From Brugia malayi (lineage: Eukaryota; Nematoda; Chromadorea; Rhabditida; Onchocercidae): 64,000 bases of DNA. The translations under genes and the position numbers were made by a program. The DNA is taken from assembly GCF_000002995.4 (NCBI RefSeq), contig NW_025062475.1, positions 8,498,187 to 8,562,186 on the forward strand, read 5' to 3'. Below, piece after piece: positions 11,965 to 22,992 of this stretch (position 1 is the first letter of the stretch; each line of letters begins with the position of its first letter). The notes below the pieces were generated by a model. That model saw only the letters and a list, made by a program, of their open reading frames with translations. It had not been told where the DNA came from and made no database searches.

Positions 11965-14900
11965 TGGTTCACGGATTCGTTTCACGTTTAAATTAGTTCC
12001 TTTTAAAATAGAATTTTTATCTGGTGGAAACTTGTAAACTAGCCATATCAATTTTTATATCTTTTCGATTTTCACCTCATAAAATAGCAAAGATCGAGGG
12101 ATCGAATCATGACTGCTGCGGTGACTGCTTGATTTGCCGCATGAAATTATGATCAAATTGGAGCAGCCAGATGTTTCATTTGTTGATGAATAGTAAGTAT
12201 CGAAAGAGAAATGTTAATAGAGTTCATATGTACTTACTTCGGTCCCGTTTCCCAGTATAGTGTCGTTCAGTTCAATTAAGTTCAGTTAGTAAGGAATAAG
12301 AACGAAATTGTGAACAAGAAGCTTCTCGAACAATGTGTCAGCATTTTTCGATGAGTAATTATCAGGTAAACAACAAATCTAAACATTTTTGTATGTGAGT
12401 GAATCCTAAGACGATACAAATATGTTTAATAAACAATAGCGAAAAGCACTAGTGATTTCTACGTCACATAACACATTTATCTTACCTTTTTGCAAATTTG
12501 AAATATTATTTAATATCACATAGTGTATCTTATCTTGACAACTCTTCACTGCAAATGATATAGTCTTGGCAACCTTTAAATGAATGTTTACATAAATGAG
12601 CTTAACAATAAGAGGAACAAAAATGGTTACAGAACGATAATAAACAGAAGGAAATATTGTCAATGAGCGGAATAGTTCCACATTGCTTATATTATAGGAA
12701 GAAGTGAAATAAACAGAGCACTAAATTATCCTCACACACAACAACTGCACTACCATTATTTTGCTGTTTTAAATTTAACTTTCCTTGATGGAAACAAAAA
12801 AAAAAAAGTTGAAAGGAAAATTCTGATGATGGACATTTTTGAAAGGTGAAGTCAGACTTTTTTATGGATTCAAGCTTCTTTCATTTCGATAAATTACGTC
12901 AAATAAAAATAAGGTAAAGAGAATTCACATCAAAAGAATAAAAACCAATTGTAATTTTAATTATAGAAGAAACACGGTTGAATGAGAAAAATTAATTAAT
13001 TAATTGGTTTTCTCTTTAGGAAAAAATGGTGATATTTTATGTATGATTCATGAAACATCTTGATGAGTGTCCAGATATTGACGTCCTTTCCCGAGTCCTC
13101 AGTTTTCTTAAATGAATATGGGGTAGAAAAGTTGTCTTATCTAAATTTGTATAATAATTTTTGCAAGCAGTTATTAGCGTAGACAAAATATTGGGTTCTG
13201 GACTTGTAATTAATTCTGAAGTATAATGCTTTTCTTGATTTCTTGAAAATAAGTGGACAAATCCAATAACCGGAAAAAGAATCATTTTCTATCAGAATGA
13301 AAACCACTGGCAATTTGGTCAATAAATCATAGAAGTTAACAGGCTGCAAAATGATAGCGGGAAAAGATGATAGCGTGAATGGTAAACAGACTGAAAAATC
13401 AATAAATATTTTATATTCCGGAAGTCCGTGATACGATTACAAAAATCATATTTGATTGCTGACAGAGAGAAAAAAGAAGGAAATTTGTTATTGAAAAAAT
13501 GAGAGGAGGTGAAGCGAGAGAAGAAAAAGACGTCTTATATTGTAAGAAGTTTCAACAAAAACTGCAATGGTTTGGAGAAAAGTGGTGTGACAACTTCGTT
13601 GACAACAAAATATGTGTGGCAAGAATTTGTAGAGTAGCAAGCGCTACTGAACCTTTTATGGGTGAGCTGGTATGAAGAGATGTGTCTAAAAAACATTTTC
13701 GTAGTGATAACACTTCTGACAATTAAAAATTGTCCCTTGCTGACGCTGAAAGCACTGATTCTTATCAGCAGTGGTGATTGTCCCTTCATTGCTTGATCAC
13801 TTTTATATTATTCTAGCTCTTCTTATGGTCAGCAAAAAGATCCAAAGGCGCCGAAAAAGCAGAGAGGAGATCGAGGTATATCTGAAAAATTATGACGACA
13901 AACAGCGATTTCAGTTTTTAATAATTCTCAAATTTTTGCTATAATTCCTTTGAAAGAGTTAGGACTAAATTGATTATCTGGCCAGATTGATCAAATTAAA
14001 ACCGATTGAACTAATCTTCTGAAAGATCAACATATTAAACCAAGTACTTGAGAACATTTTTTTAAAACTAATTCTGACGTTATGAAAAATGCGAAGAGAT
14101 AAAATAGAAAAAAAAATCAATTGATTCGAGTTACAGAATTTATTAATTTTAAGATTCTCAATGATTGGTAATTGGAGAAAAGACATGAAAGTTTTTATAA
14201 GTTTTTTATAAGTTCTGACCGTTCCATTTTTGTCCGTAGAATCAATTATTTAATTAATTTGGTTATCTTTTTGCATACCATCTAACAGCATTTAATATTG
14301 CTAGGATCAAAAGGATGATCAGTACATTTAACCTTTCTCTCTCCCAGTAACTTAGTCAGTGACTGGATTCACACACTTATATGTATTGAATCCATTTCGG
14401 ATCTCATGCCTTGTATTTTGAAACATGTTTCACAGACAATGATGATAAGTACCGCCATCATCGAATGGTAGTGTAATTTGCAATTCTATTCAAAATTGCA
14501 GAATGACAGTTATTTGGAGAAATGAGATAAGTTGAAGAATCAGTCAGTCATTCAAAAGCCGAATGACAGTTGTAAGTTAGCTTTACAGGAAAATATTAGA
14601 ACAGCAAATGCACTTTAAAAATTTTCTTTTTTCATTCAAAAGGGAGCACATCACTTCTTATATATGGGCAAAGAACAAAGAAAAAAATGATTGTTTACTG
14701 TACCAAATTATCGGTTTCTTTTGCGGATATTAGATAATCTAATAGAGATAACTTTTGTAATAAGAACAGAAAATGATAAAAAATAAAAAAGAAACGGAAA
14801 AAAAAATAATAAAAGCAATCATTTATACCTGCTCTCTCCAACTAACTTAACCTAGAAATCTATAAAGAATAAACTGATTAAATCTAAGCGAACTTTGGAT

Positions 14901-14974
14901 AACTCGAATTAAACTTTATTCATAAATTTTATTAATGAGTAACAAAGATTATTTCTATGTAATAAGACAGTACT

Positions 14975-15005
14975 TGAGAGAGAGCGAGCGAAAGAAAGAG
15001 AAAGT
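14975..15005. repeat. GA-rich purine tract
   Basis: Uninterrupted purine-rich low-complexity stretch (gagagagagcgagcgaaag and onward) in non-coding DNA. Confidence 0.6.
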
Positions 15006-17022
15006 TCTGTGAAGGACTTGGAGACAATTTCATATAAAATTTTTTGAAAAGTTTCTAAAACGATTGAATTTTGATAAGTGAAAGAAAGTAACTTTCACAG
15101 AATGTTGTGAGTAGTTTTTGTGCTACATGATGGAAAGCATGAAAACATACTTAAATTTGAACGCCTATAAAAAACTATCAGTTTGGAGGCTGTGTGGTGG
15201 TTCATTCCTTCGTTAATTTTTGAACATGAAGACATTTCCTAAAATAAATCTTGTAACATGGAAGTATACTTTCAAATTTATAAGGATCATTCTCGCTCTC
15301 TTTTACCCAATTATTTAACCTATCCTAAATCTCTCCATATGGTTCTGCATCTTTCCGCTTGTTTCAGAATTAACTATGGGCATTTTTTATATCACACATC
15401 ACAAAAGAATGAAAAACATGGAAACAAAAAAAAAACGAAAGGATGTTTTATTTTTCATCCGCAAATCAAAGCTTCCGTCCAAAGCTATAAAAATGAAAAA
15501 TTATGAAGTAGGAAAATGCTACGGTGATAGTATAATTTAATAATGACTAGAATTGAAATTGATATAATTTTTTGAATTAGTAAGTGATTGCATGATAGTG
15601 ATCGTTATATACATACTATTAAAAAATTAGGAAGTAAAAGAAAATTCAACGGTAACTGCACTGTATGTGTATGTTGCATTTAATACATTATCGGATTATC
15701 GAATATGGCTTATCGAAATTATCTAAAAATCTACAAAAATAAAAAGAATAGAGATAAAAGAGAAATAAATTACCGTTAAAAAAGAAATGAAAAGAATGAA
15801 TGACATTCTAGAGGAATTTTCGGAATGTCGAAGGATAACTAATATAATTAGTAAATATATTCAAGAATATTTGTGCGATAAAAAAATTGCTGAGTCATTA
15901 AGAGTTTTTATTGTAAGCAGTTTCATCCTCTGATTTAATCTGTTCAGCAATTGATTCTCCTTGGATTTTTAAAAAAAATAATTGCTTTGCATAATTGGTC
16001 ATATATGATTCTCTGCTTTTCCATTAACAGAGTGTTGTAGACCAGTATGAAGTATATTGCTTTCGCTATGGAAATTCACTATTTATTAGAAAGGATTTTT
16101 TTTTTTAGAAACTTTGACTTTGATGTAATTGGATGGAAAATGAGTAAAGAAATATTCAGTGAAAGAATTTTGATGAAGATGGAACATACATTAAATGCAA
16201 GGGTCTAAGAAACCGGTTCCGAAAATTTTACTCCAACTTTAAAGAATCATGTTAATTTAAAGGTGAAGAATAAGGAAGGGACTCTGAAAAGGCATCAGAG
16301 TCGGTTCAAAGGACTGTGCAAGGAGTATGCTATACTGAGATAATGTACACATTCTTATATATATTGTTTTATATATATGTATTTGATAACAGTGTGGTCA
16401 AAATTAGGAATTTCTCATGCCTCAAAGTTTTACCTATGAAAATTTCTAAATTCTTCAAAAAATATTGATACTTCATCAAAATCGAAATTAGTGATTCTGA
16501 ATAACAGCAAGGAACATTTAAACTCGCAAAAGTCTTAAAAATATAGCTGGAGTTATACATATATTTTGAATCCACTGAAATTTGTCAAAAATTTTTAGAA
16601 GCTTAATCAGTAAATTACTGGACATACTGGTTTAATGATTAAAATCGAAGGCTTCTTTCACTAAAGACCGAAAATTTATGTTTGGCTATGTTTTCAAATG
16701 CATTTGCCTCGTTTTACAGAAAAATTCATCCATGTATTTTGACGCAAAAAATAATTGATAAGTGAATAAATGAAGACGGATGAAGCTTTATTCGCTTAAC
16801 TGATTTCTATAGTTCATTAATACGTCAAAAATCATTTTCAATTAAAAAACTCATGAAAATCTGTAATTTCTAATTCTCTTTGTTTTCTTGGAGGAGAAAG
16901 AATGGGATATTTAGGTAAATAAGTATTCGGTTGCTTTGATGAAAGCGAAATTTGTATAATTATAGTTCTTGGGTTAGGCTTCAATTGAAACGTCTGATTC
17001 TAATTTCTTTTTTCACTTCATC

Positions 17023-17077
17023 AAATGGCAAAAACCTAGCAAATGGCAAAAAAACCTAGCAAATGGCAAAAAAAAAC
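17023..17077. repeat. Three-copy 18-20 bp tandem repeat
   Basis: The unit aaatggcaaaaacctagc occurs at 17,023-17,040. It recurs with two extra A at 17,041-17,060 and as a partial third copy from 17,061. Copies differ mainly in the length of the A run, which suggests replication slippage. Confidence 0.75.
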
Positions 17078-17790
17078 ATTTGTTTTATGTTTAAAAAAGG
17101 ACAAGAAAAAAAATACACATCTCTTTTCTTTCGAGATAATAGTATGAAGATAAAGTACGCATTAGGATACGGTGATCCCATTTCATTCATAAATCTATTT
17201 TCAACATCTTCCTAAAAAAAAATTATGCAAAAGTAAGTAGAAGTGCAGTTTCATGTTTTATAGGAATTGTATTAAGCTCAAATTATTTGAATTATGTTTA
17301 TTTCACCAAAACGTTATGCATCTCAAAGTGTATATTTTGAGCTTTGTGAAATTGGAATTTCTAGAATACAAAATAGAATTTTAGCAGGTCAGGGACCAGC
17401 AAATGATTAATTAATATATCACTGATATTAGACAGTGAGAAATTGTGGCTGGGATAATCTTCTGATTGTTAAAATATTGTTAATCAATATGCAGATTTTT
17501 AATTGGTTGGGTACATTTACACTTCCAAATTTATATCATTCCGACAGATTACTCATTGTTCTCAGACCATTTCATCTACATTACATTTTACTGTGTGGTT
17601 ATATTATGGTGAATCTCTTCGATTAGTGTTTCAATTGTCAATCCTTCCTTATTGTATTAAAATAAAAAAAAAAAAAACATTTAAATAAAGTGATCAAACT
17701 TTATAATAAAATTTCGCAAACATTTCAAACTTTAATATTTATCAGTGTTTTTTAAATTTCATAGTTTTAGGCAGCTACCACTTTAAATTT

Positions 17791-18019
17791 GCATCATAAA
17801 CTTGGAAAATTGGCGCGTAATATTTCACAGATTTTATCGGCTGACGTTGAAGTTACAGTCAATATACAATTTAAAAAAAACACTATGTACGCACGATTCA
17901 TTCTAAATGTAACAAATTCGGAATGGAAAAGCAAAGAATGCTATATTAACGAGATAGAACACATTTTCCAGAAACAAGCAGATGGGAGGGAAGTCGGGAA
18001 AAGCAGGAGAAACACATAG
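17791..18019 (+). other. Coding-like stretch, possible exon of unknown gene
   Basis: Directly after an acceptor-like agttttag there is an open frame of 75 codons (AATTLNLHHKLGKLARNISQ at its start, KQADGREVGKSRRNT at its end). Its composition is less AT-driven than its surroundings. An in-frame donor-like gtaac sits after FILN. No start exon, partner exon or domain match was recognised. It may be an exon, a relic or chance. Confidence 0.2.
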
Positions 18020-19411
18020 TAACTAGAGGTTCAGGGATGTATATTCTGATACATATTTTGGAATCGCCAGTTTTGCTTTTACAAAAAATTTTTTGAGCAC
18101 CATTTTCAGGTACCTGACAAACGTAAGAGGTAAGCCCTAAATTTTCTTTTCCACGTTTGGAAACATCAGCAACTTGTCTAAAAGGTATATCAAATTTATG
18201 ATATGTCCCAATTTATTTCTACAACCTATTGCATACTCGATTGGCATTTCTTGTTTTCAGAGCACTCAATACCTGAGTCGGAAAATTTTGGGTCAGTCAT
18301 TTGGTCGTTTCTTATCGTATAATTTGAAGCTAAATAATTATGACCATCACTTCTCTTTTGAACGCCTATTTTTCTTTTTGTTTTTTGACAGTTTTTTTTT
18401 TTGGCAGTACGCTTCAAATTTTCGGACGACCTAAATTTTTTAACTTCCAGATCAGCTCACAGGGTGGTGTCACTTGCAGGATTCCCAAACCCAGAATCCG
18501 TTAGTTCAAGTTTCTTCTGCGAAGTCTCTTTCTGTTTAAGCAAACAGATTTGCAACAGAGGATCACAGCGAATACTATCTGAATGAGGGTGCAACAGGAA
18601 GAAGTAACTGGGAGAGACTAGCTGAAACTGGAAAATATCCCCATCATAAAAGCAATTTTCTTTAGTTGTTAAATTGCATTATATTGGGCATTTAGCAACG
18701 GGTCTTTATTGAGCAAAGCGTTCCCCACTTCTTCGATCGAACATATGTCTGGCGCATGATGAAATTTACTTTTGTTTTTCAGCCATCAGCTGAGGACGCG
18801 GACGAACTGAAGACTGCAGAATTATTTCCAAAAGCACGAATAACATACAATTAGAATATTCAGTAAAAAACAATTTCCAACTGATTTCTAAGAGTGGATG
18901 ATGCAACAAATTAAATAAAAACCATCACTTTGATCCTCCCCAATTTCAGATTCGTTTTACTGGTCATACAGAATTACCTCAAAAAACCAAACAGATGACT
19001 AGTTAAATATTTCAGAAACACTTTTTATATTTCATTTTCAATCTATAGGTACTGCCTCTCTCCACATGCGTTATATGTCCACAATCAAATTCCTGCCTTC
19101 ATAATATGTCAACAATCAACAATAACATTACTACTGAAAACTCTTTAACGAAAGCAGAACTGCTTCTAATCATTTTTTTTTTTTTTTTGCAAAAGAACCA
19201 CATCTACTTGGAAATCGCAGACTTATATTGAATTCTTCTTTCTTAATTAAAACGAGATTTTGATACTTTCATAAACTACATCTGTTTATGCGAATGACAA
19301 TGGATCTACCACTACTGTCCTTAAATTTATATCTTGAAATTAGCGGAAGCTAGAATTTACACACACATCGATATGTCATGTTCTTTTCACATATATTGTG
19401 CTGTGAAAACA

Positions 19412-19417
19412 TTTATT
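19412..19417 (-). terminator. Polyadenylation signal of eL6
   Basis: AATAAA on the minus strand, about 28 bases after the eL6 stop codon. Confidence 0.6.
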
Positions 19418-19444
19418 TTCAACAAGGAAAAATTAAACAAAAAA

Positions 19445-20908
19445 TCAGAACAACATCCGATGAGGGAACTGATTTTTACCCAAAGCAAACCTGGAGCCCA
19501 AATAACCAAAAAGATACTTCTTCTCTGGATGTTTCCGAATCACCTCTAACACCACGTTATCTACAGCTTTTTGATCTGCTTTTCTTTGATCAGACACAGT
19601 ATACTCCTAGAAAGATAATGCATCAGGAAATAAAACTAGCTATGCTCAAAGCAAGACTGAAATAGTTCATCATTATTGCCGAACACCTATTACAAACATC
19701 TTACTGCGGGATGCCAAATTCGTAATGCAAGACGTCTAATTCAAAATACCATGAAAAATGATCCGGGGAACCAAGACATACCTTCCCCAAAAATGAACGG
19801 GTAAACAAGCAATAAATTATAAATCAAAAAAAAATTATGAAAAAAACCGATATGAACTTACGGTTGTTCCCTGTGTGAATATATTGGCATCGCCTTTTTT
19901 GGGTGCTTTTTTAAAATTGAATCTCCGGAAGTACGCATCATCAATGTGTTCTGGGACTTTCAATCCTGATATATCAAGTTTTGTCTTCGTTGCAATCACG
20001 AAAGCCTGGGCTATACGTCGTAGCGGAGTAGAATTTAATTTCATCGGCCCTAGATAAATTAGAAAGTGTAATGACAGTTATTTTCTCATGACAAAATATG
20101 TGCTCAATTCATTCAAGACTTCCAAAATTTATTAAAACTTCAACAGGCTCAAACAAATTCTAAAACATTGAAACTTTTCTGAGATCCAGCTTATGAATAA
20201 TAGCACAACCTCACCAATGAAGATCTTTTTTATATAACTTTTATTAGCGACTGACCTCAGAAAAATCAGTACTTTTGAAAAGCAACAAGAGACTCGATTT
20301 TTGTCATAAAAGACTACCTGTCACAAGCAAGAGGCCCGATTTTTCCAGCTGCTTCAGAAAGATAACACGCTTTCCCTTATGTCGCCCAGCGAGTATTATT
20401 AGAATGGTGCCGGGGCTGATTGATCGCCGTAATGCTGTTTTTTTGGGGGAACGTTTTGTTCGTCGGGTGGTTCTACATTCTTTTAAATATTTCGGCTAAA
20501 ACTGATTCCGCAGTAAGAGATTTAAATCATTGACTATCATATTCGAGACAAGAAATTAAAGAAAATAGTATTAGAAGCATAAACAAAAAGTCTTTCAAAG
20601 AGCTGATAAAGTAAACACAACCAAACGAAATGAAGAAAAAAATTATAGGCATTAAGACTTGGAAATTCGTGAAAAGTAAAAAGTACCTCCTTCTTGATGA
20701 GTACTTTTCGCTCTTTGCCATTCTTATCGCCCCCAATCGGCTTCACCACAAACTTCACTTTGCGTCTCATTTTCTTCTCGACAGTAGGGTATGTTTTCTT
20801 GGCATACGCACCACGTTTTGCGTACATCCGTGCAGCAGAAAATCGCATAACTCCCGGTGCTACTTCATAATTATGTCTCATACGTGGTACACGCTTTTTT
20901 GCCAGCAT
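19445..20908 (-). CDS. rpl-6: 60S ribosomal protein eL6 (RPL6)
   Basis: Four exons (20908-20687, 20495-20318, 20049-19862, 19606-19445) join in phase to 249 residues. eL6 is a structural protein of the large cytosolic ribosomal subunit. Family blocks are clear: [18 protein letters not shown] and [14 protein letters not shown] in exon 1; [19 protein letters not shown] then [15 protein letters not shown] in exon 2; [20 protein letters not shown] with [12 protein letters not shown] in exon 3; and [15 protein letters not shown] with the C-terminal FPHRMLF in exon 4. The ATG is preceded by tttgtag then aa, a typical spliced-leader acceptor immediately upstream. It is transcribed away from mL51, whose start lies 508 bases to the right. 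An AATAAA follows the stop closely. Identity is secure. Confidence 0.97.
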
Positions 20909-21415
20909 TTCTACAAATTGCAACAATATGTAGTAAAAGTAAAGCACTTCATAAGGCGGTCTGCAAGTACATGAACATGCGACACTTCTTCTCAGTTTAA
21001 GAACCCGGTACTCCATACACACTGCTTTTTAGACTGAAAAGTTTTTACAGCAAAATCCTTATTACATCGTGTTGTGAAGATACAAAGTTATATGTAAAGC
21101 AAACATTTGCATAATGTACTGCGATGCTACTTCATAACGTAAGGAAGAGAAATAATCCTGACGTATCTCAAATTAATTACAGAGGCCACAAATCTAGGCG
21201 TAACTCATCCAACCAATACTTCCACACCTTCATCAGCGAGGATAGGGAACCCAAAACTACCGTAAGTTAAGAGAAGTGGAAGAATTGCTATGCAAAATAG
21301 CAGCACTATTTCGATTGTGTGATCTAGATGTTTTTGCATCGAAAACAAGTTTATTTCGTGTTTTAAGGGAGGGTTACTGTCACTTTCGATTAAATGAAAT
21401 GAGGAGTTTTAGGAA
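20909..21415. promoter_or_regulatory. Shared intergenic promoter of eL6 and mL51
   Basis: The start codons of eL6 (minus strand) and mL51 (plus strand) are about 0.5 kb apart head to head, so both promoters must lie here. Candidate trans-splice acceptors flank both ends (tttgtag before eL6; ttttag before mL51). No TATA element or named transcription-factor site can be supported by eye. Confidence 0.5.
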
Positions 21416-22297
21416 ATGCAGCATAATATACGTCCGCCGATTTCAAAGTGTCAGCTAAAGACAGTAATATTGCGATGTTTTCACGATCGTTGCGCCGTTC
21501 CACGAATTGTCGACGACCCAGAAAGAAAGATGCATCCAGTAACCGATGCCGGGTATAGATATCGATACCATCGACCAGGTATTGACCCTTTGCCTCGATT
21601 ACCAAACTGCAAGGTACCAGTACATAAGCCTGATTACAAAGTGCGCGATTGCTGGACTACAGCACAAGCAAGGTATTAGTGATTTCTTATTTGTTACGTT
21701 TTATTCACCTTTAGGCTATTTACTTATTATTCGAGCAATTAAATTAAAATTGGAAAATGTGGAAGGTGCAGGAGAAAGCGAGGTCAAATACAGGAAAGCT
21801 GTAGTCACTGGGATGAAAAATTTTAATTAATTTGTTTTTGAAATTTCAGAATTTATTCTGCAGATTAAATTACTTCTTTGCTTTAAACTAACATTATATG
21901 AAGATAGTACACGAGTCACTCGAATTTCTTATCTTTAAACCCAAACTGTTGCAGGTTTGGTGAGAATGACTATATCGATTTATTGGGTGACGGTAGCATC
22001 CACCCCGCCCAGCTGCAATACCACGTTCCAGCTTGGCTTCGTGGTTTTCCAGGTCAACATCGAACTAACGAATTGGTGAAATTGATTCACTTCCGGAATT
22101 TGCATAAGGAAAAAATGCAAATCAGTTCACCTCGACGGTGGTATGATCTGCAGAAAAGAATCAAATATTTGCTTCAGAAACATAATTACTACAAGCAGGA
22201 TGAGTTGAGGGATGAGCGTTATTTTGGATTATGGGAGGAGAAACCGGATTATTTCTACAAGGACAAATCTAGAAGGAGCTATCAGGACCTTATTTGA
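21416..22297 (+). CDS. mrpl-51: Mitochondrial large-subunit ribosomal protein mL51
   Basis: Two exons (21416-21672, 21955-22297; junction phase 2) encode 199 residues. mL51 is a component of the 39S mitochondrial ribosomal subunit. The family core is IHPAQLQYHVPAWLRGFPG followed by NELVKLIHFRN and, further on, DLQKRIKYLLQKHNYY. This matches the HPKEL...WLRGW...LNKRIRYLYKHFN pattern known for animal mL51. The N-terminal part is longer than in vertebrates and rich in basic residues. The ATG is 3 bases after a tttag acceptor-like site, supporting the start. AATAAA at 22334 follows the stop by 37 bases. It is divergent from eL6 and in the same orientation as Dicer, which starts about 700 bases downstream. 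Confidence 0.9.
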
Positions 22298-22992
22298 TGT
22301 CCGCTTTTTTGAAAACTTCTATTGCCTTTCTCGAATAAAAACAGTGGTAGGGGAAAGATTGCATGAGGCAGAATAATTAGCCGATTATATAAAAGCTGTC
22401 TCTAACTATATCAAGTACAGTGCTATTCAAATTAGGAAAGAACTTTTAGACTCATAGCTTTAAATGTATTGCATATTGTTGGAAACTTATACCTGAAAAG
22501 TTTCATCTTCCAGATAGTTTTCCAGAATTTTTTTTTTTTAATTGATATCTGTGTGTTGGTTAAATTGATATTTAAGTTATTTGTGATTGAGTGAAATAGT
22601 TTGTTTTTAAACAATCATTGTTTCATAAGTACAGCAATACAGCAATAGATAAACTTCTTGATGGGTCAATACTATAATATATGAGCTAGCACTTAATGCT
22701 TCATTTGGTGATCAATTTATAATGCTGATGAATTCTCTTTTTTCCTTTCGCTTGTCTTTATTGTTTTGGAGAGTTTTACCTCGAAAAAAGTGGACTTTAC
22801 AGTAGAATAAAAAGGACATTGAGATTTTGATATTCAAACATTTTGAAGTTCTGGGACGTTTATATTTGCTTGTTTCGTCATTTTAATCTTTTATGTACTT
22901 TGCTTTCGTGTATTGTGCTATGTATACGCGTTCGCAAAATTTTTTGATTTGAAAAATATGGAACAATAAAAATTAAAGAAGTTTCAGAAAGT
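22298..22992. other. Intergenic DNA between mL51 and Dicer
   Basis: About 0.7 kb of AT-rich sequence with the mL51 3' UTR at its left and the Dicer leader at its right. The gtttcag ending at 22,987, five bases before the Dicer ATG, is a likely trans-splice acceptor. The spacing is large for a nematode operon, so independent promoters are more likely; this is not proven. Confidence 0.5.
22334..22339 (+). terminator. Polyadenylation signal of mL51
   Basis: AATAAA located 37 bases after the mL51 stop codon. Confidence 0.6.

Larger units (their letters stand above)
11965..19444. other. Gene-poor region with short repeats
   Basis: About 7.4 kb between the transporter promoter and the 3' end of eL6. 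The first few hundred bases (to about 12,350) presumably include the transporter promoter. The rest is AT-rich with homopolymer runs, a GA-rich tract (14,975-15,005) and a three-copy tandem repeat (17,023-17,077). The best coding-like stretch is at 17,791-18,019. No complete gene, tRNA or transposase was recognised. Confidence 0.45.

Noticed and set aside
11962..12051. TTG at 12,051 as start of the transporter
   Set aside because: It is not an ATG; an in-frame ATG at 11,964 exists and the extra 29 residues (LVYKFPPDKNSILKG and onward) have no family support.
12406..14186. Minus-strand open frames of 70-91 codons
   Set aside because: Rich in F, I, L, N, S and K as expected from AT-rich DNA; no splice-supported neighbours or domains.
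20537..21022. 161-codon minus-strand frame as one protein
   Set aside because: Only 20,687-20,908 (eL6 exon 1) is coding; the rest reads through the flanking intron and leader.
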